DNA of 28,588 bases from JAENVT01 sp039931555 (GTDB lineage: Bacteria > Actinomycetota > Acidimicrobiia > Acidimicrobiales > Ilumatobacteraceae), in NCBI GenBank assembly GCA_039931555.1, contig JBDTRP010000148.1:1-28588 (forward strand), written 5' to 3'. The notes under the pieces are model-generated. The model was not told where the DNA came from, ran no database searches, and saw only the letters and a list, made by a program, of their open reading frames with translations. Positions 16,121-24,249 of this stretch are shown here, piece by piece. Each line of letters opens with the position of its first letter. Position 1 is the first letter of the stretch. A program made the translations under genes and the position numbers.

Positions 16121-17905
16121 ATGGACCTCTCACGTATTCGCAACTTCTCGATCATTGCTCACATCGATCACGGCAAGAGCACCCTCAGCGACCGCATTCT
16201 GGAGATCACCAATGCTGTCGACGCCCGAGACATGCGGTCGCAGTACCTCGACACCATGGATCTGGAGCGCGAGCGGGGCATCACGATCAAGGCCCAGAAC
16301 GTCCGCGTCGACTGGAAGGGGTTCACCCTGCACCTCATCGATACCCCCGGTCACGTCGACTTCGGATACGAGGTCAGCCGCAGCCTGGCCGCCTGCGAAG
16401 GCGTGGTGCTGGTCGTCGATGCTGCGCAGGGGATCGAAGCCCAGACGCTGGCCAACTGCTACTTGGCGATGGAGCACGATCTCGAGATCGTCGCCGCGCT
16501 CAACAAGATCGACCTGCCGGCCGCTGACCCCGACCGGTACGCGATGGAGATCGAGACAGTGCTCGGGATCCCCGCCGAGGACATCTTGCGGATATCGGCC
16601 AAGACGGGTGCCGGCGTGGGTGAGCTGCTCGACGCGATCTGTGACCGCATCCCGGCGCCGAAGGGCGATCCCGACGCCCCGTTGCAAGCGCTGATCTTCG
16701 ACAGCCAGTACGACCAGTACCGAGGCGTAGTCAGCTCCATTCGGGTCATGAACGGCCGTCTGACCAGTGGCTCGAAGCTGATGTTCATGCAGGCGGGCAC
16801 CCCACAGGAGGCGATCGAGATCGGTGTCCGTCGGCCGGTGCCGACACCGGTGCCCGAGCTCGGCCCGGGCGAGGTCGGGTACCTGATCGCCGGGATCAAA
16901 GAGGTCGGCCATGCTCGCAGCGGTGAGACGGTCACGACCTTCGCTCATGGCGCGACCACGGTGCTGCACGGCTATCGCGATCCGAAGCCGATGGTGTTCT
17001 GCGGGTTGTTCCCGATCGACGGCGACGACTTCGAGACGCTCCGTGAGAGCCTCGAGAAGCTGAGGCTCAACGATGCCTCGATCTCGTACACGCCGGAGTC
17101 TTCGGGTGCGCTCGGGTTCGGCTTCCGCTGTGGTTTCCTCGGCCTGCTGCACATGGAGATCGTGAAGGAGCGGTTGGAGCGCGAGTTCAACTTGGCGCTG
17201 ATCGCCACCGCGCCAAGCGTCGAGTACCGGGTGCGCAAGACCAATGGTGAGGTCGAGCTGATCGACAACCCGGCCGACCTGCCGCCGACACAGAACATCG
17301 ACTACATCGAGGAGCCGTTCTTCCGCGTCACCATCATCACGCCAAAGGACTACACGGGCACATTGATGGAGCTCTGCCAGTCGCGTCGCGGCGAGATGTC
17401 GAAGCTCGAGTACCTGTCGCCCGAGCGCGTCGAGCTGCACTACATCATCCCGCTTGCCGAGGTGGTGGTCGATTTCTTCGATCAGATGAAGAGCCGCACG
17501 CAGGGATACGCCAGCCTCGACTACGAGCTCAGCGGATACCAGCGCAGTCAGCTGGTGCGGGTGGACCTCTTGTTGAACGGGGTGCCGGCCGACGCGTTCT
17601 CGACCATCGTGCATCGCGACAAGGCGTTCGCCTATGGCAACCGGATGTGCGAGAAGTTGAAGGAGCTGATCCCTCGGCAGATGTTCGACGTGCCGATCCA
17701 GGCGGCGATCGGCGGCAAGGTGATCGCCCGCGAAACGGTGAAGGCCAAGCGGAAAGACGTGCTGGCCAAGTGCTACGGCGGTGACATCACGCGTAAGCGC
17801 AAGCTGTTGGAGAAGCAGAAGGAAGGCAAGAAGAAGATGAAGTCGATCGGGCGAGTCGAGGTGCCCGGCGACGTGTTCATCTCCGCTCTCAAGCTCGACG
17901 ACTGA
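16121..17905 (+). CDS. lepA: Elongation factor 4 (LepA) GTPase
   Basis: A translational GTPase of 594 residues (E. coli 599) that remodels stalled or pre-translocation ribosomes and affects initiation. GTPase motifs: G1 AHIDHGKST (13-21), G2 Thr55 in RGITIKA, G3 DTPGH (74-78), G4 NKID (128-131) and G5 SAK (159-161). The EF-G-like domains II, III and V follow, then the LepA-specific C-terminal domain with GGKVIARETVKAKRKDVLAK and ITRKRKLLEKQKEGKKKMK. Complete and well conserved. Divergent from rpsT with 121 bp between; the next gene starts 47 bp after the stop on the same strand. Confidence 0.98.
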   Translation: MDLSRIRNFSIIAHIDHGKSTLSDRILEITNAVDARDMRSQYLDTMDLERERGITIKAQNVRVDWKGFTLHLIDTPGHVDFGYEVSRSLAACEGVVLVVDAAQGIEAQTLANCYLAMEHDLEIVAALNKIDLPAADPDRYAMEIETVLGIPAEDILRISAKTGAGVGELLDAICDRIPAPKGDPDAPLQALIFDSQYDQYRGVVSSIRVMNGRLTSGSKLMFMQAGTPQEAIEIGVRRPVPTPVPELGPGEVGYLIAGIKEVGHARSGETVTTFAHGATTVLHGYRDPKPMVFCGLFPIDGDDFETLRESLEKLRLNDASISYTPESSGALGFGFRCGFLGLLHMEIVKERLEREFNLALIATAPSVEYRVRKTNGEVELIDNPADLPPTQNIDYIEEPFFRVTIITPKDYTGTLMELCQSRRGEMSKLEYLSPERVELHYIIPLAEVVVDFFDQMKSRTQGYASLDYELSGYQRSQLVRVDLLLNGVPADAFSTIVHRDKAFAYGNRMCEKLKELIPRQMFDVPIQAAIGGKVIARETVKAKRKDVLAKCYGGDITRKRKLLEKQKEGKKKMKSIGRVEVPGDVFISALKLDD

Positions 17906-17952
17906 TCCCGAGGACGACCGTCGCCCTTCCCCGCTCTGCGATACTCGGTGCG

Positions 17953-19524
17953 GTGGCACGAGCATCCGCTGACGGACACACGGCGCGGCCTTGGCTGTGG
18001 GCGCGTGCGCAGGCGGCGATCGCCGGTCCGCGGGCCATTCGCCGGCTGACCGTTATGCACGCGGTCGACGATGTCGCCGACTCCCTGATCACGCTCTCGC
18101 TCGTTGGTTCGCTGTTCTTCAGCGTGTCGCTTGAGGCGTCGCGTAGCCGAATCCTGCTGTATCTGCTGCTGACTGCTGCGCCGCTTGCTGTCGTTGCTCA
18201 GGTGGTCGGGCCGGCGCTCGATCGCATCCGGGCCGGCTCGCGCTTGGTCATCATCTGCTCACATCTTGCTCGCGCCCTCTTCGCACTCCTGCTGGCCAGT
18301 TCGCTGTTGTCGCTGGCGTTCTACCCGTTGGTCTTCGGCATCTTGCTGTCTCGCAAGGCATACGCACTGGCGAAGACGGCAATGGTGGCCCAGTTGGTGC
18401 CCGCGCGCACCGAGTTGGTTTCCGCCAGCGGACATCTGGCAAGAACCGGCACAATTTCCGGCGGTCTCGGCACCGCTCTCGGCGGTGGATTGATCGCGTT
18501 GGTCGGTGTCAAGTGGTTGCCGCTTGTCGCGGCGGTCGTCTTCGTGATCGCCGCGATGTTGGCCGCACGCATCCCGGCACTGGCGATCGAGCCTCGAGCC
18601 GAAAGCGCGGTGATACGCGTCGAGACGCCCATCGACATCCGTCGAGCGGTGCCCGCGGTCGCGACGATCCGTGCGGCGGAGGGTGCCCTGACGTTCCTGC
18701 TGGCGTTGTCGATCAAGCGCGGCGGAGGTGACGAGTGGATCTTCGTCGCCGCCCTTGTGGCAGCGGGCATCGGTACGTTCGGTGGCACGATCGTGTCGCC
18801 GCGACTGCATCGCGCGTTCTCGTTGAACGGGATCGTCGTGATGACGCTGCTGATCCCGGGCGCGATGTCGGCGTTCGGGGTGCTGACGATCGGGAGCCTC
18901 AGCATCGTGGCGATCGCGCTGGCGATCGGTCTCGGGGGCAGCGTCGCGGCTCGAGCGATGGACGCGCTCTATGGTGGCGTGCCGCATCTGATGCGTGGCC
19001 GCATCATCTCCCGTAGCGAGTTGCTGTTCCAATTGGCCAACGTGACCGGAGCAGCGATTGCGGTGCTGGTCTACCCGGGGCCGAGGGTCGGCTTTGCAGC
19101 GGTTGCTCTGGTCTTGATCCTTGGTGGCGTCACCTATGCCTCGGGGCTGAAGATGTCGTTGCGGCACGAGGCCGGCCGGTGGCTACTGGGGCAGCGGCCG
19201 CGCTCGACGACCGAAGGATTGCCGCTGGCGCTGCTTGCCGAGGCGATGCGGTTTGCCGAGCAGGGCGATCACTCGGTCGCCATTGTCGTTGCCGGCAGTT
19301 CGGTGCGCGTGCTCGATGCGAGAGGCCCTGCGCCCCTGGACTCAGCTGCTCAGCCCGAGTGGGACGCACTGGCGACGCGCATCGCCGCGGTCGTCGATGC
19401 CACGTTCGATCCCTCGGCCGATGACTCGCGTGCGGTCATCGAAGCGGCCGGTGCGTTGATCGCAGAGCGCCGGCTGCGCGGCGTCGGCACCGTGCAGATC
19501 ATCCCCGGTTCGCAACCGAGCTAA
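17953..19524 (+). CDS. MFS-like membrane transporter with soluble C-terminal extension
   Basis: A 523-residue polytopic membrane protein. About ten to twelve hydrophobic segments lie between residues 45 and 405, and the loop GPALDRIRAGSR matches the conserved loop between helices 2 and 3 of the major facilitator superfamily. The substrate is unknown. Residues from about 415 to the end form a hydrophilic extension (GQRPRSTTEGLPLALLAEAM, then acidic helices) with no recognised domain. The GTG at 17953 is preceded by GATACT 7 nt upstream, a weak -10, and follows lepA by 47 bp, so it may also be read from lepA. Its TAA stop overlaps the convergent lipoprotein stop (CTAA). Confidence 0.75.
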   Translation: MARASADGHTARPWLWARAQAAIAGPRAIRRLTVMHAVDDVADSLITLSLVGSLFFSVSLEASRSRILLYLLLTAAPLAVVAQVVGPALDRIRAGSRLVIICSHLARALFALLLASSLLSLAFYPLVFGILLSRKAYALAKTAMVAQLVPARTELVSASGHLARTGTISGGLGTALGGGLIALVGVKWLPLVAAVVFVIAAMLAARIPALAIEPRAESAVIRVETPIDIRRAVPAVATIRAAEGALTFLLALSIKRGGGDEWIFVAALVAAGIGTFGGTIVSPRLHRAFSLNGIVVMTLLIPGAMSAFGVLTIGSLSIVAIALAIGLGGSVAARAMDALYGGVPHLMRGRIISRSELLFQLANVTGAAIAVLVYPGPRVGFAAVALVLILGGVTYASGLKMSLRHEAGRWLLGQRPRSTTEGLPLALLAEAMRFAEQGDHSVAIVVAGSSVRVLDARGPAPLDSAAQPEWDALATRIAAVVDATFDPSADDSRAVIEAAGALIAERRLRGVGTVQIIPGSQPS

Positions 19525-20018
19525 CCCGACGGCACCTCGACCGGCGTCTGCTGGATGATCCACTGGTCCTTGACCAGGGCAAGGTTGAACTGCATCGTGC
19601 GGAACTGTTCGTCCTGCTCGTGCACATCGACATCGATGCGCACCTTCTGGCCCTCCTCGACCACCGGGGCGAGCCGGATGAGGATGCCGCCGTCGGCGAC
19701 AACGACCGTGCCGTCATCGTTGGTCACCAGTGCCTCGTCCCGCGAATCGATGAACCGCACCGTCGCGATGTCCTTGGTCGACTTGATCAACTCGGCCTGC
19801 ACGTCGAGTTGAATCGACGCGCCTTCACCGCGCGCCTCGATGAACACGGGGAGGGGATCGGGATCGTCGGCCGAGCTCGTCGCAAACCACCGAACGATCG
19901 AGTCGTAGACGGCCCCGGCACGCACCCCAGGATTCTCAGCCGAGGGTGACGAACAAGCCGCTGTGACCGCAACGATCGCAGCGAACAAAACTCTCCGGCC
20001 GCGCGCGGCAACGTGCAC
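19521..20018 (-). CDS. Putative secreted lipoprotein, unknown function
   Basis: A 165-residue protein starting at a GTG at 20018. The N-terminus has two arginines, a hydrophobic stretch (VLFAAIVAVTAA) and Cys22 in AVTAAC, a plausible lipobox, followed by Ser/Pro-rich residues. The remainder looks like a single soluble domain with a repeated strand-turn pattern (for example TNDDGTVVVADGGILIRLAP and FRTMQFNLALVKDQWIIQQT), resembling NTF2-like or Mce-associated folds in texture only. No function assigned. It is convergent with the upstream transporter and divergent from the downstream one. A longer frame to 20756 runs antisense to the next transporter and is not credible. Confidence 0.7.
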   Translation of the reverse strand: MHVAARGRRVLFAAIVAVTAACSSPSAENPGVRAGAVYDSIVRWFATSSADDPDPLPVFIEARGEGASIQLDVQAELIKSTKDIATVRFIDSRDEALVTNDDGTVVVADGGILIRLAPVVEEGQKVRIDVDVHEQDEQFRTMQFNLALVKDQWIIQQTPVEVPSG

Positions 20019-20024
20019 GGTCGC

Positions 20025-20030
20025 AGGATA
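20025..20030 (-). promoter_or_regulatory. Extended -10 promoter of the lipoprotein gene
   Basis: On the minus strand TGGTATCCT gives a TANNNT box (TATCCT) with an upstream TGN extension. It ends 6 nt before the GTG start, so the mRNA is probably leaderless. No -35 needed or seen. Confidence 0.45.
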
Positions 20031-20099
20031 CCACTGCGCCGTCTGATGACGGCTCGCCGATTGCTCCGGTCGTCGGCGATTGCCGGTAGAAATGACGCA

Positions 20100-21407
20100 A
20101 TGGCCCAGTCGCAGATGTTCCGGTCGTTGGAGCATCGGAACGCCCGGCTCTTCTTCCTCGGGCTGAGCTTCAGCAACATCGGGTCGTGGATCCAGATGAC
20201 TGCGGTGTCGTTGCTCGTGTATCAGCGCACCGGCAAGGCCACCGACGTCGGCATCACCCTGTTCTGCCAGTTTCTCCCGATGCTGGTATTGGGCGTGTGG
20301 GCCGGCGCCATCGCCGACCGCGTCGACAAACGCAAGATGACGATGTTGACTCAGAGCGGGCAGGCTGCGCTGGCCGTCGTGCTGGGCGTGCTGGCCCTCG
20401 CAGGGTGGGCGTCGCTGCCCGTCATCTACCTGGTCTCGCTCGGCAACGGCGCGGTGCAGGCCGTCGACAACCCCGCCCGCCGCGGGTTTGTGATCGAACT
20501 GGTCGAACCGCGCCACATCTCCAACGTGGTGTCGCTGAACACCGCGGTGATGACCGGCTCGCGCATCTTCGGCCCGGCATTGGCGGCGCTGTTGGTGCGG
20601 TGGTTCGACCCCGGCTGGCTGTTCATCATCAACGGGCTCTCGTTCGCCGCGATCCTGTGGCCGATCTGGCGGATCGACACCACGGAGCTGTACATCTCGC
20701 CGCCGGCGTCGCGAGGCGGTCAGCCGGTGCGCGAGGCGCTGCGGTTCGTGCGTCACAACCAGCGCCTGCTCATCTTGTTCCTGGTGTTCACGGTGATCGG
20801 CACGTTCGCCTTCAACTACGGCGTGTCGTTGTTGAAACTTGCCGACAATCGGTTCGGGAACAAGCAGTTGTTCGGCTGGTTGCTCGCCGTCACCAGCGTC
20901 GGCAGCCTGGTCGGCTCGTTGATGACGGCAGCGCGGCCCCGGGTCGGTTCGGCGTGGTTCTTCGGCGCTGCGGTGGTGCTGGGGCTCAGCGGCTTCGGCG
21001 TTGCCTGGGCGCCGTCGATCTGGGTGGCGTACCTGGTCAGCCTGCCCCTTGGCGCCGGCGGCGCCGCGTTCATCGCTGCGTTGAACGCCATCTCGCAGCA
21101 GGAGAGCCCGCCAGACATGCGTGGCCGGCTACTGGCCCTCGGCGCGGTGGCGTTCCTCGGAACGACCCCGATCGGCGCGCCGATCACCGGATGGGTCGCC
21201 GACCACGTCAGCGCCGAATGGAGCCTGGGCTACGGCAGTGTGATCGCGCTGGTGGTCGTCGGATTCGGAGCCGCTGCTCGCCGTCGGTCAGTCGGCGCGA
21301 ATGTTCCAACCGGTGATCACATAGTGACCACGCTTGTCGGAGATGATCCCTACGGAGGCAGCATCGTTCTGCAAGACGGCACCGGCTTGGGGCTGCAGGC
21401 CGACTAA
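20100..21407 (+). CDS. MFS transporter, EntS-like
   Basis: A 435-residue major facilitator superfamily exporter of the MFS_3 (enterobactin exporter EntS-like) type. The N-terminus FRSLEHRNARLFFLGLSFSN, the motif A-like loop GAIADRVDKRKM, then AVDNPARRGFVIELVEP and LGAVAFLGTTPIGAPITGWV are typical of this group, which exports small molecules by proton antiport; the substrate is unknown. The ATG at 20100 is chosen over an upstream frame reaching 20013 because that would overlap the divergent lipoprotein gene and adds no family sequence. The last ~40 residues after AAARRRS are not family-like and lie antisense to the phosphatase gene, a 120-nt overlap. Confidence 0.88.
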   Translation: MAQSQMFRSLEHRNARLFFLGLSFSNIGSWIQMTAVSLLVYQRTGKATDVGITLFCQFLPMLVLGVWAGAIADRVDKRKMTMLTQSGQAALAVVLGVLALAGWASLPVIYLVSLGNGAVQAVDNPARRGFVIELVEPRHISNVVSLNTAVMTGSRIFGPALAALLVRWFDPGWLFIINGLSFAAILWPIWRIDTTELYISPPASRGGQPVREALRFVRHNQRLLILFLVFTVIGTFAFNYGVSLLKLADNRFGNKQLFGWLLAVTSVGSLVGSLMTAARPRVGSAWFFGAAVVLGLSGFGVAWAPSIWVAYLVSLPLGAGGAAFIAALNAISQQESPPDMRGRLLALGAVAFLGTTPIGAPITGWVADHVSAEWSLGYGSVIALVVVGFGAAARRRSVGANVPTGDHIVTTLVGDDPYGGSIVLQDGTGLGLQAD

Positions 21408-21896
21408 CCGGGTCGTCAGGATGCGGCTGAGGTGACCGTGGGTGAACACGATCGCGGCCCCGCCACGCGCCGTCCGCTCGAGCTTGGCGATGAACCCGTC
21501 GCACCGGGCCACGACCTGGTTCAAGCTTTCGCCTCCCGGGCATCCGTCGTTGAACAGGTTCCATCCCGGCTGTCGCTCGTCGATCTGCTCCGAGGTCAAT
21601 CCTTCATAGTTGCCATAGTCGTACTCGGCGAGCGCCGCGACCACCGTTGCCTCGACCCCGGGTACCGCTCGCCGCGCTGTCTCAATCGCGCGCTCGAGCG
21701 GACTGGTGAACACCAGCGGTAGCGCGCCCTCCGACAAGGTGGCCAGCAACGGCGGCAGGCGATCGGCCTGGTGACGGCCCTTTTCCAGCAACGGGAGGTC
21801 GGTTCGACCGGTGTGCCGGCCGTTCTCGGACCATTCGGTCGCCCCGTGCCGAACGAGCAGGATCAGCGAGGGACCGGCAACCACAGGATCGGACAC
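21288..21896 (-). CDS. Histidine phosphatase family protein (Rv3214-like acid phosphatase)
   Basis: A 202-residue phosphatase of the phosphoglycerate-mutase-like superfamily. The catalytic RHG is at 16-18 (phospho-acceptor His17) in LVRHGATEWSENGRHTGRTD; then SPLERAIETA, EYDYGNYEGLT, GCPGGES and the second catalytic histidine in THGHLSR. The GRHTGRTD, DYGxYEGL and GCPxGES set matches the mycobacterial Rv3214-type broad acid phosphatases rather than glycolytic mutases. The GTG at 21896 is chosen because the upstream ATG (21977) would run into the divergent photolyase gene. A TACGGT box lies 8 nt upstream. Its 3' end overlaps the transporter gene by 120 nt on the opposite strand. Confidence 0.87.
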   Translation of the reverse strand: MSDPVVAGPSLILLVRHGATEWSENGRHTGRTDLPLLEKGRHQADRLPPLLATLSEGALPLVFTSPLERAIETARRAVPGVEATVVAALAEYDYGNYEGLTSEQIDERQPGWNLFNDGCPGGESLNQVVARCDGFIAKLERTARGGAAIVFTHGHLSRILTTRLVGLQPQAGAVLQNDAASVGIISDKRGHYVITGWNIRAD

Positions 21897-21904
21897 GAGA
21901 CCAC

Positions 21905-21910
21905 ACCGTA
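21905..21910 (-). promoter_or_regulatory. Candidate -10 box (TACGGT) of the phosphatase gene
   Basis: The complement ACCGTA at 21905-21910 reads TACGGT on the minus strand, 8 nt before the GTG start. It lies in the 30-bp divergent gap with the photolyase gene. No ribosome binding site is present. The same hexamer precedes the acyl-AMP ligase and LLM oxidoreductase starts. Confidence 0.4.
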
Positions 21911-21926
21911 GGCGAGACTCCGTCGT

Positions 21927-23234
21927 GTGCGCTGTGTGGTGATGTGGTTTCGACGGGATCTGCGGCTGGCCGATCACCCAGCACTGGACGCTGCGGCATC
22001 GACCGGGCTTCCCGTCGTGCCGTTGTTCGTCGTCGATCCGGCGTTCGCAGCGGCCGGCGCGCCCCGCCGCGCCTACATGAACGCGGCCTTACGTAGTCTC
22101 GACGAGTCGATGGATGGCGCGTTGGTGTACCGCTACGGCGACCCGGTCGGCATCGTCGCGCAGTTCGCGGCCGAGGTCGACGCGGCCACCGTGTTCGTGA
22201 CCCGCGACCACGGGCCATATGGGCGACGCCGCGATGCCGTCGTGGCCGAGCGCCTGCGCGCCGTCGACCGCCACCTTGTTGGGCGGGGATCGCCGTACGC
22301 CGTCGCCCCCGGGACGATCGTGAAAGACGATGGCAACCCGTACGCGATGTTCACGCCGTTCCTGAGGCGATGGCGAACGCACGCCATCGCAGGTCCGCTG
22401 GATCGGCCCGAGGTGGAGTGGAGTGGCGCACCGACCATCGCCTGCGACGGCCCGCCACCAAGGTTCGACCCCGGCTGCGAACTGCCCGACATCGGTGAAG
22501 CCGCGGCCTCGGCCCGCTGGTCGCTGTTTGCAAACGGTTCGCTCGACCAGTACGACGAGGTGCGCGACCTTCCGGCGGTGGCGGGGACCAGTCAGATGTC
22601 TGCGGACATCCGGTGGGGAGTGGTGCATCCACGGCAACTGCTCGCCGACCTCGCTCCGGGGCCGGCGCACGACACGTTCACGTCGGAACTGGCGTGGCGC
22701 GACTTCTACGCCGATGTGCTGCATCGGCGCCCGGAGTCGGGCTGGTCCAACCTCGACGTTCGGATGGATGCCATGCCGGTCGACGCAGATGCGGCGGCCC
22801 GGCAACGGTTCGCCGCGTGGTCGCAGGGTCGCACCGGGTTTCCCATCGTCGACGCCGGCATGCGCCAACTGCTGGCGACCGGATGGATGCACAATCGGGT
22901 CAGGATGATCGCTGCCAGCTTCTTGGTGAAGGACCTGCACCTGCCGTGGCAATGGGGTGCACGTCACTTCATGCACCACCTGATCGACGGCGATCTGGCG
23001 TCGAACAGCCATGGATGGCAATGGGCGGCCGGCACCGGAACCGACGCGGCGCCGTACTTCCGGGTGTTCAACCCGACCTCGCAGGCCGAGCGGTTCGATC
23101 GCGCCGGGGTCTACACCAGGCGCTGGGTGCCCGAGATCGGCACGTCGGAGTACACGGCGCCGATCGTCGATCACGCTGCCGAGCGCGCCGAGGCGTTGCG
23201 CCGATACGGACTCGTCGCCGGTAGCACTCGCTAA
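21927..23234 (+). CDS. phrB: Deoxyribodipyrimidine photolyase (class I CPD photolyase)
   Basis: A 435-residue flavoprotein that uses blue light and FADH- to split UV-induced pyrimidine dimers. The N-terminal antenna domain starts WFRRDLRLADHPAL. The FAD-binding C-terminal part is strongly conserved: ELAWRDFYADVL, TGFPIVDAGMRQLLATGWMH then NRVRMI, and DGDLASNSHGWQWAAGTGTD then AAPYFRVFNP, with Asn360 at the place of the FAD-N5 asparagine of E. coli PhrB and Trp364 in the electron-transfer chain. The start is a GTG at 21927; another in-frame start lies a few codons on. Its TAA stop lies inside the hrcA operator, so any read-through would join it to the heat-shock operon. Confidence 0.95.
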   Translation: MRCVVMWFRRDLRLADHPALDAAASTGLPVVPLFVVDPAFAAAGAPRRAYMNAALRSLDESMDGALVYRYGDPVGIVAQFAAEVDAATVFVTRDHGPYGRRRDAVVAERLRAVDRHLVGRGSPYAVAPGTIVKDDGNPYAMFTPFLRRWRTHAIAGPLDRPEVEWSGAPTIACDGPPPRFDPGCELPDIGEAAASARWSLFANGSLDQYDEVRDLPAVAGTSQMSADIRWGVVHPRQLLADLAPGPAHDTFTSELAWRDFYADVLHRRPESGWSNLDVRMDAMPVDADAAARQRFAAWSQGRTGFPIVDAGMRQLLATGWMHNRVRMIAASFLVKDLHLPWQWGARHFMHHLIDGDLASNSHGWQWAAGTGTDAAPYFRVFNPTSQAERFDRAGVYTRRWVPEIGTSEYTAPIVDHAAERAEALRRYGLVAGSTR

Positions 23235-23247
23235 CCTGGAGTGCCAG
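23221..23247 (+). promoter_or_regulatory. CIRCE operator of the hrcA-dnaJ operon
   Basis: GTAGCACTC (23221-23229), a 9-nt spacer, then GAGTGCCAG (23239-23247), against the consensus TTAGCACTC-N9-GAGTGCTAA: 8 of 9 and 7 of 9 matches with the exact spacer length. It ends at the base before the hrcA ATG. The left arm is the last photolyase codons and the spacer contains the photolyase TAA stop. TAACCT in the spacer (23232-23237) fits TANNNT, so HrcA bound here would cover the -10. GGAG in the right arm is the only ribosome-site-like sequence before hrcA. Confidence 0.85.
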
Positions 23248-24249
23248 ATGCTCGACGAACGAAAGACCTCCATCCTCCGAGCCGTCGTCCAGGAGTACAT
23301 CACCACGGCGCAGCCCGTGGGGTCGACGCACATCGCCGATCTGCCCGGTGTACGGGTCAGCTCCGCAACGGTTCGCAACGAGATGGCGGTGCTCGAGCAG
23401 GAGGGCTACCTGGCGCAGCCGCACACGTCGGCCGGCCGGGTGCCGACCGACAAGGGCTATCGGTTCTTTGTCGACCACATCACCACCCCCGGCCGACTCG
23501 ATTCGGTTGCCACCCAACGTGTCGGCACCTTCTTCGACACCGCTCACGGCCGCTTGGAAGAGTTGCTGCACCAAACCACCAACCTGCTCGCCCAAGTCAC
23601 GCATCATGCCGCTGTCGTGGTGGGGCCGCGCGCCGAACTGGCGACCGTGCGGTCGGTACAGATCGTCGGGCTGTCGGCTCGCCACGCCCTGGTCGTCGCC
23701 GTCTTCAGCAACGGCACCATCGACAGCCAGACGATCGACCTCGACGCCGATACCTCCGATCTTCGAATCTCGGCAGCGTCAGCGCACCTGCAAGCGGGAA
23801 TGGTTGGTCATTCGATCGACAACGCCGAACAGAGTCGGTCGTCGGGCGACCCTGCCGTCGACGCGTTGTGTGCCACCGCACGCGCCGCGTTGCGTCAAGG
23901 TGGCAACGACGAGTCGGTGTTCGTCGGTGGAGCCTCGTCGATGGCACAGGCGTTCGATGCCGTCGACACGGTACGCAGCGTCTTGTGTACCCTCGAGCAG
24001 CAATACGTGGTGGTGTCGTTGGTGCGCGACATCCTCGATCGTGGGCTCACCGTGGCAATCGGTGCCGAGCACGGTGTCGAGCCGTTGGCCGTGTGCTCGG
24101 TGGTCGTCGCGCCGGTGATGGTCGACGGCGATCAGGTCGGCACGATCGGGATTCTCGGGCCGACCCGAATGGATTATCCGCAGGCTTTGGCCACGGTCGA
24201 GGTGGTCAGTGACCGTCTCGCCAAGCGACTGGGAGAGGGTGCCGCATAG
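23248..24249 (+). CDS. hrcA: Heat-inducible transcriptional repressor HrcA
   Basis: A 333-residue repressor that binds CIRCE elements and is released on heat shock, when GroEL is titrated away. The N-terminal winged helix (MLDERKTSILRAVVQEYITT, then VSSATVRNEMAVLEQEGYL and HTSAGRVPTDKGYRFFVD) is the classical HrcA signature. The C-terminal part has the GAF-like dimer domain and the end segment IGILGPTRMDYPQALATVE. The ATG at 23248 is chosen over the longer frame from 23011 because HrcA begins exactly here and the CIRCE element ends at 23247. Its TAG stop shares one base with the dnaJ GTG (TAGTG). Confidence 0.97.
   Translation: MLDERKTSILRAVVQEYITTAQPVGSTHIADLPGVRVSSATVRNEMAVLEQEGYLAQPHTSAGRVPTDKGYRFFVDHITTPGRLDSVATQRVGTFFDTAHGRLEELLHQTTNLLAQVTHHAAVVVGPRAELATVRSVQIVGLSARHALVVAVFSNGTIDSQTIDLDADTSDLRISAASAHLQAGMVGHSIDNAEQSRSSGDPAVDALCATARAALRQGGNDESVFVGGASSMAQAFDAVDTVRSVLCTLEQQYVVVSLVRDILDRGLTVAIGAEHGVEPLAVCSVVVAPVMVDGDQVGTIGILGPTRMDYPQALATVEVVSDRLAKRLGEGAA

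Noticed and set aside
16130..17965. 611-codon open frame on the minus strand
   Set aside because: Antisense to lepA, with random composition rich in Arg, His and Leu.
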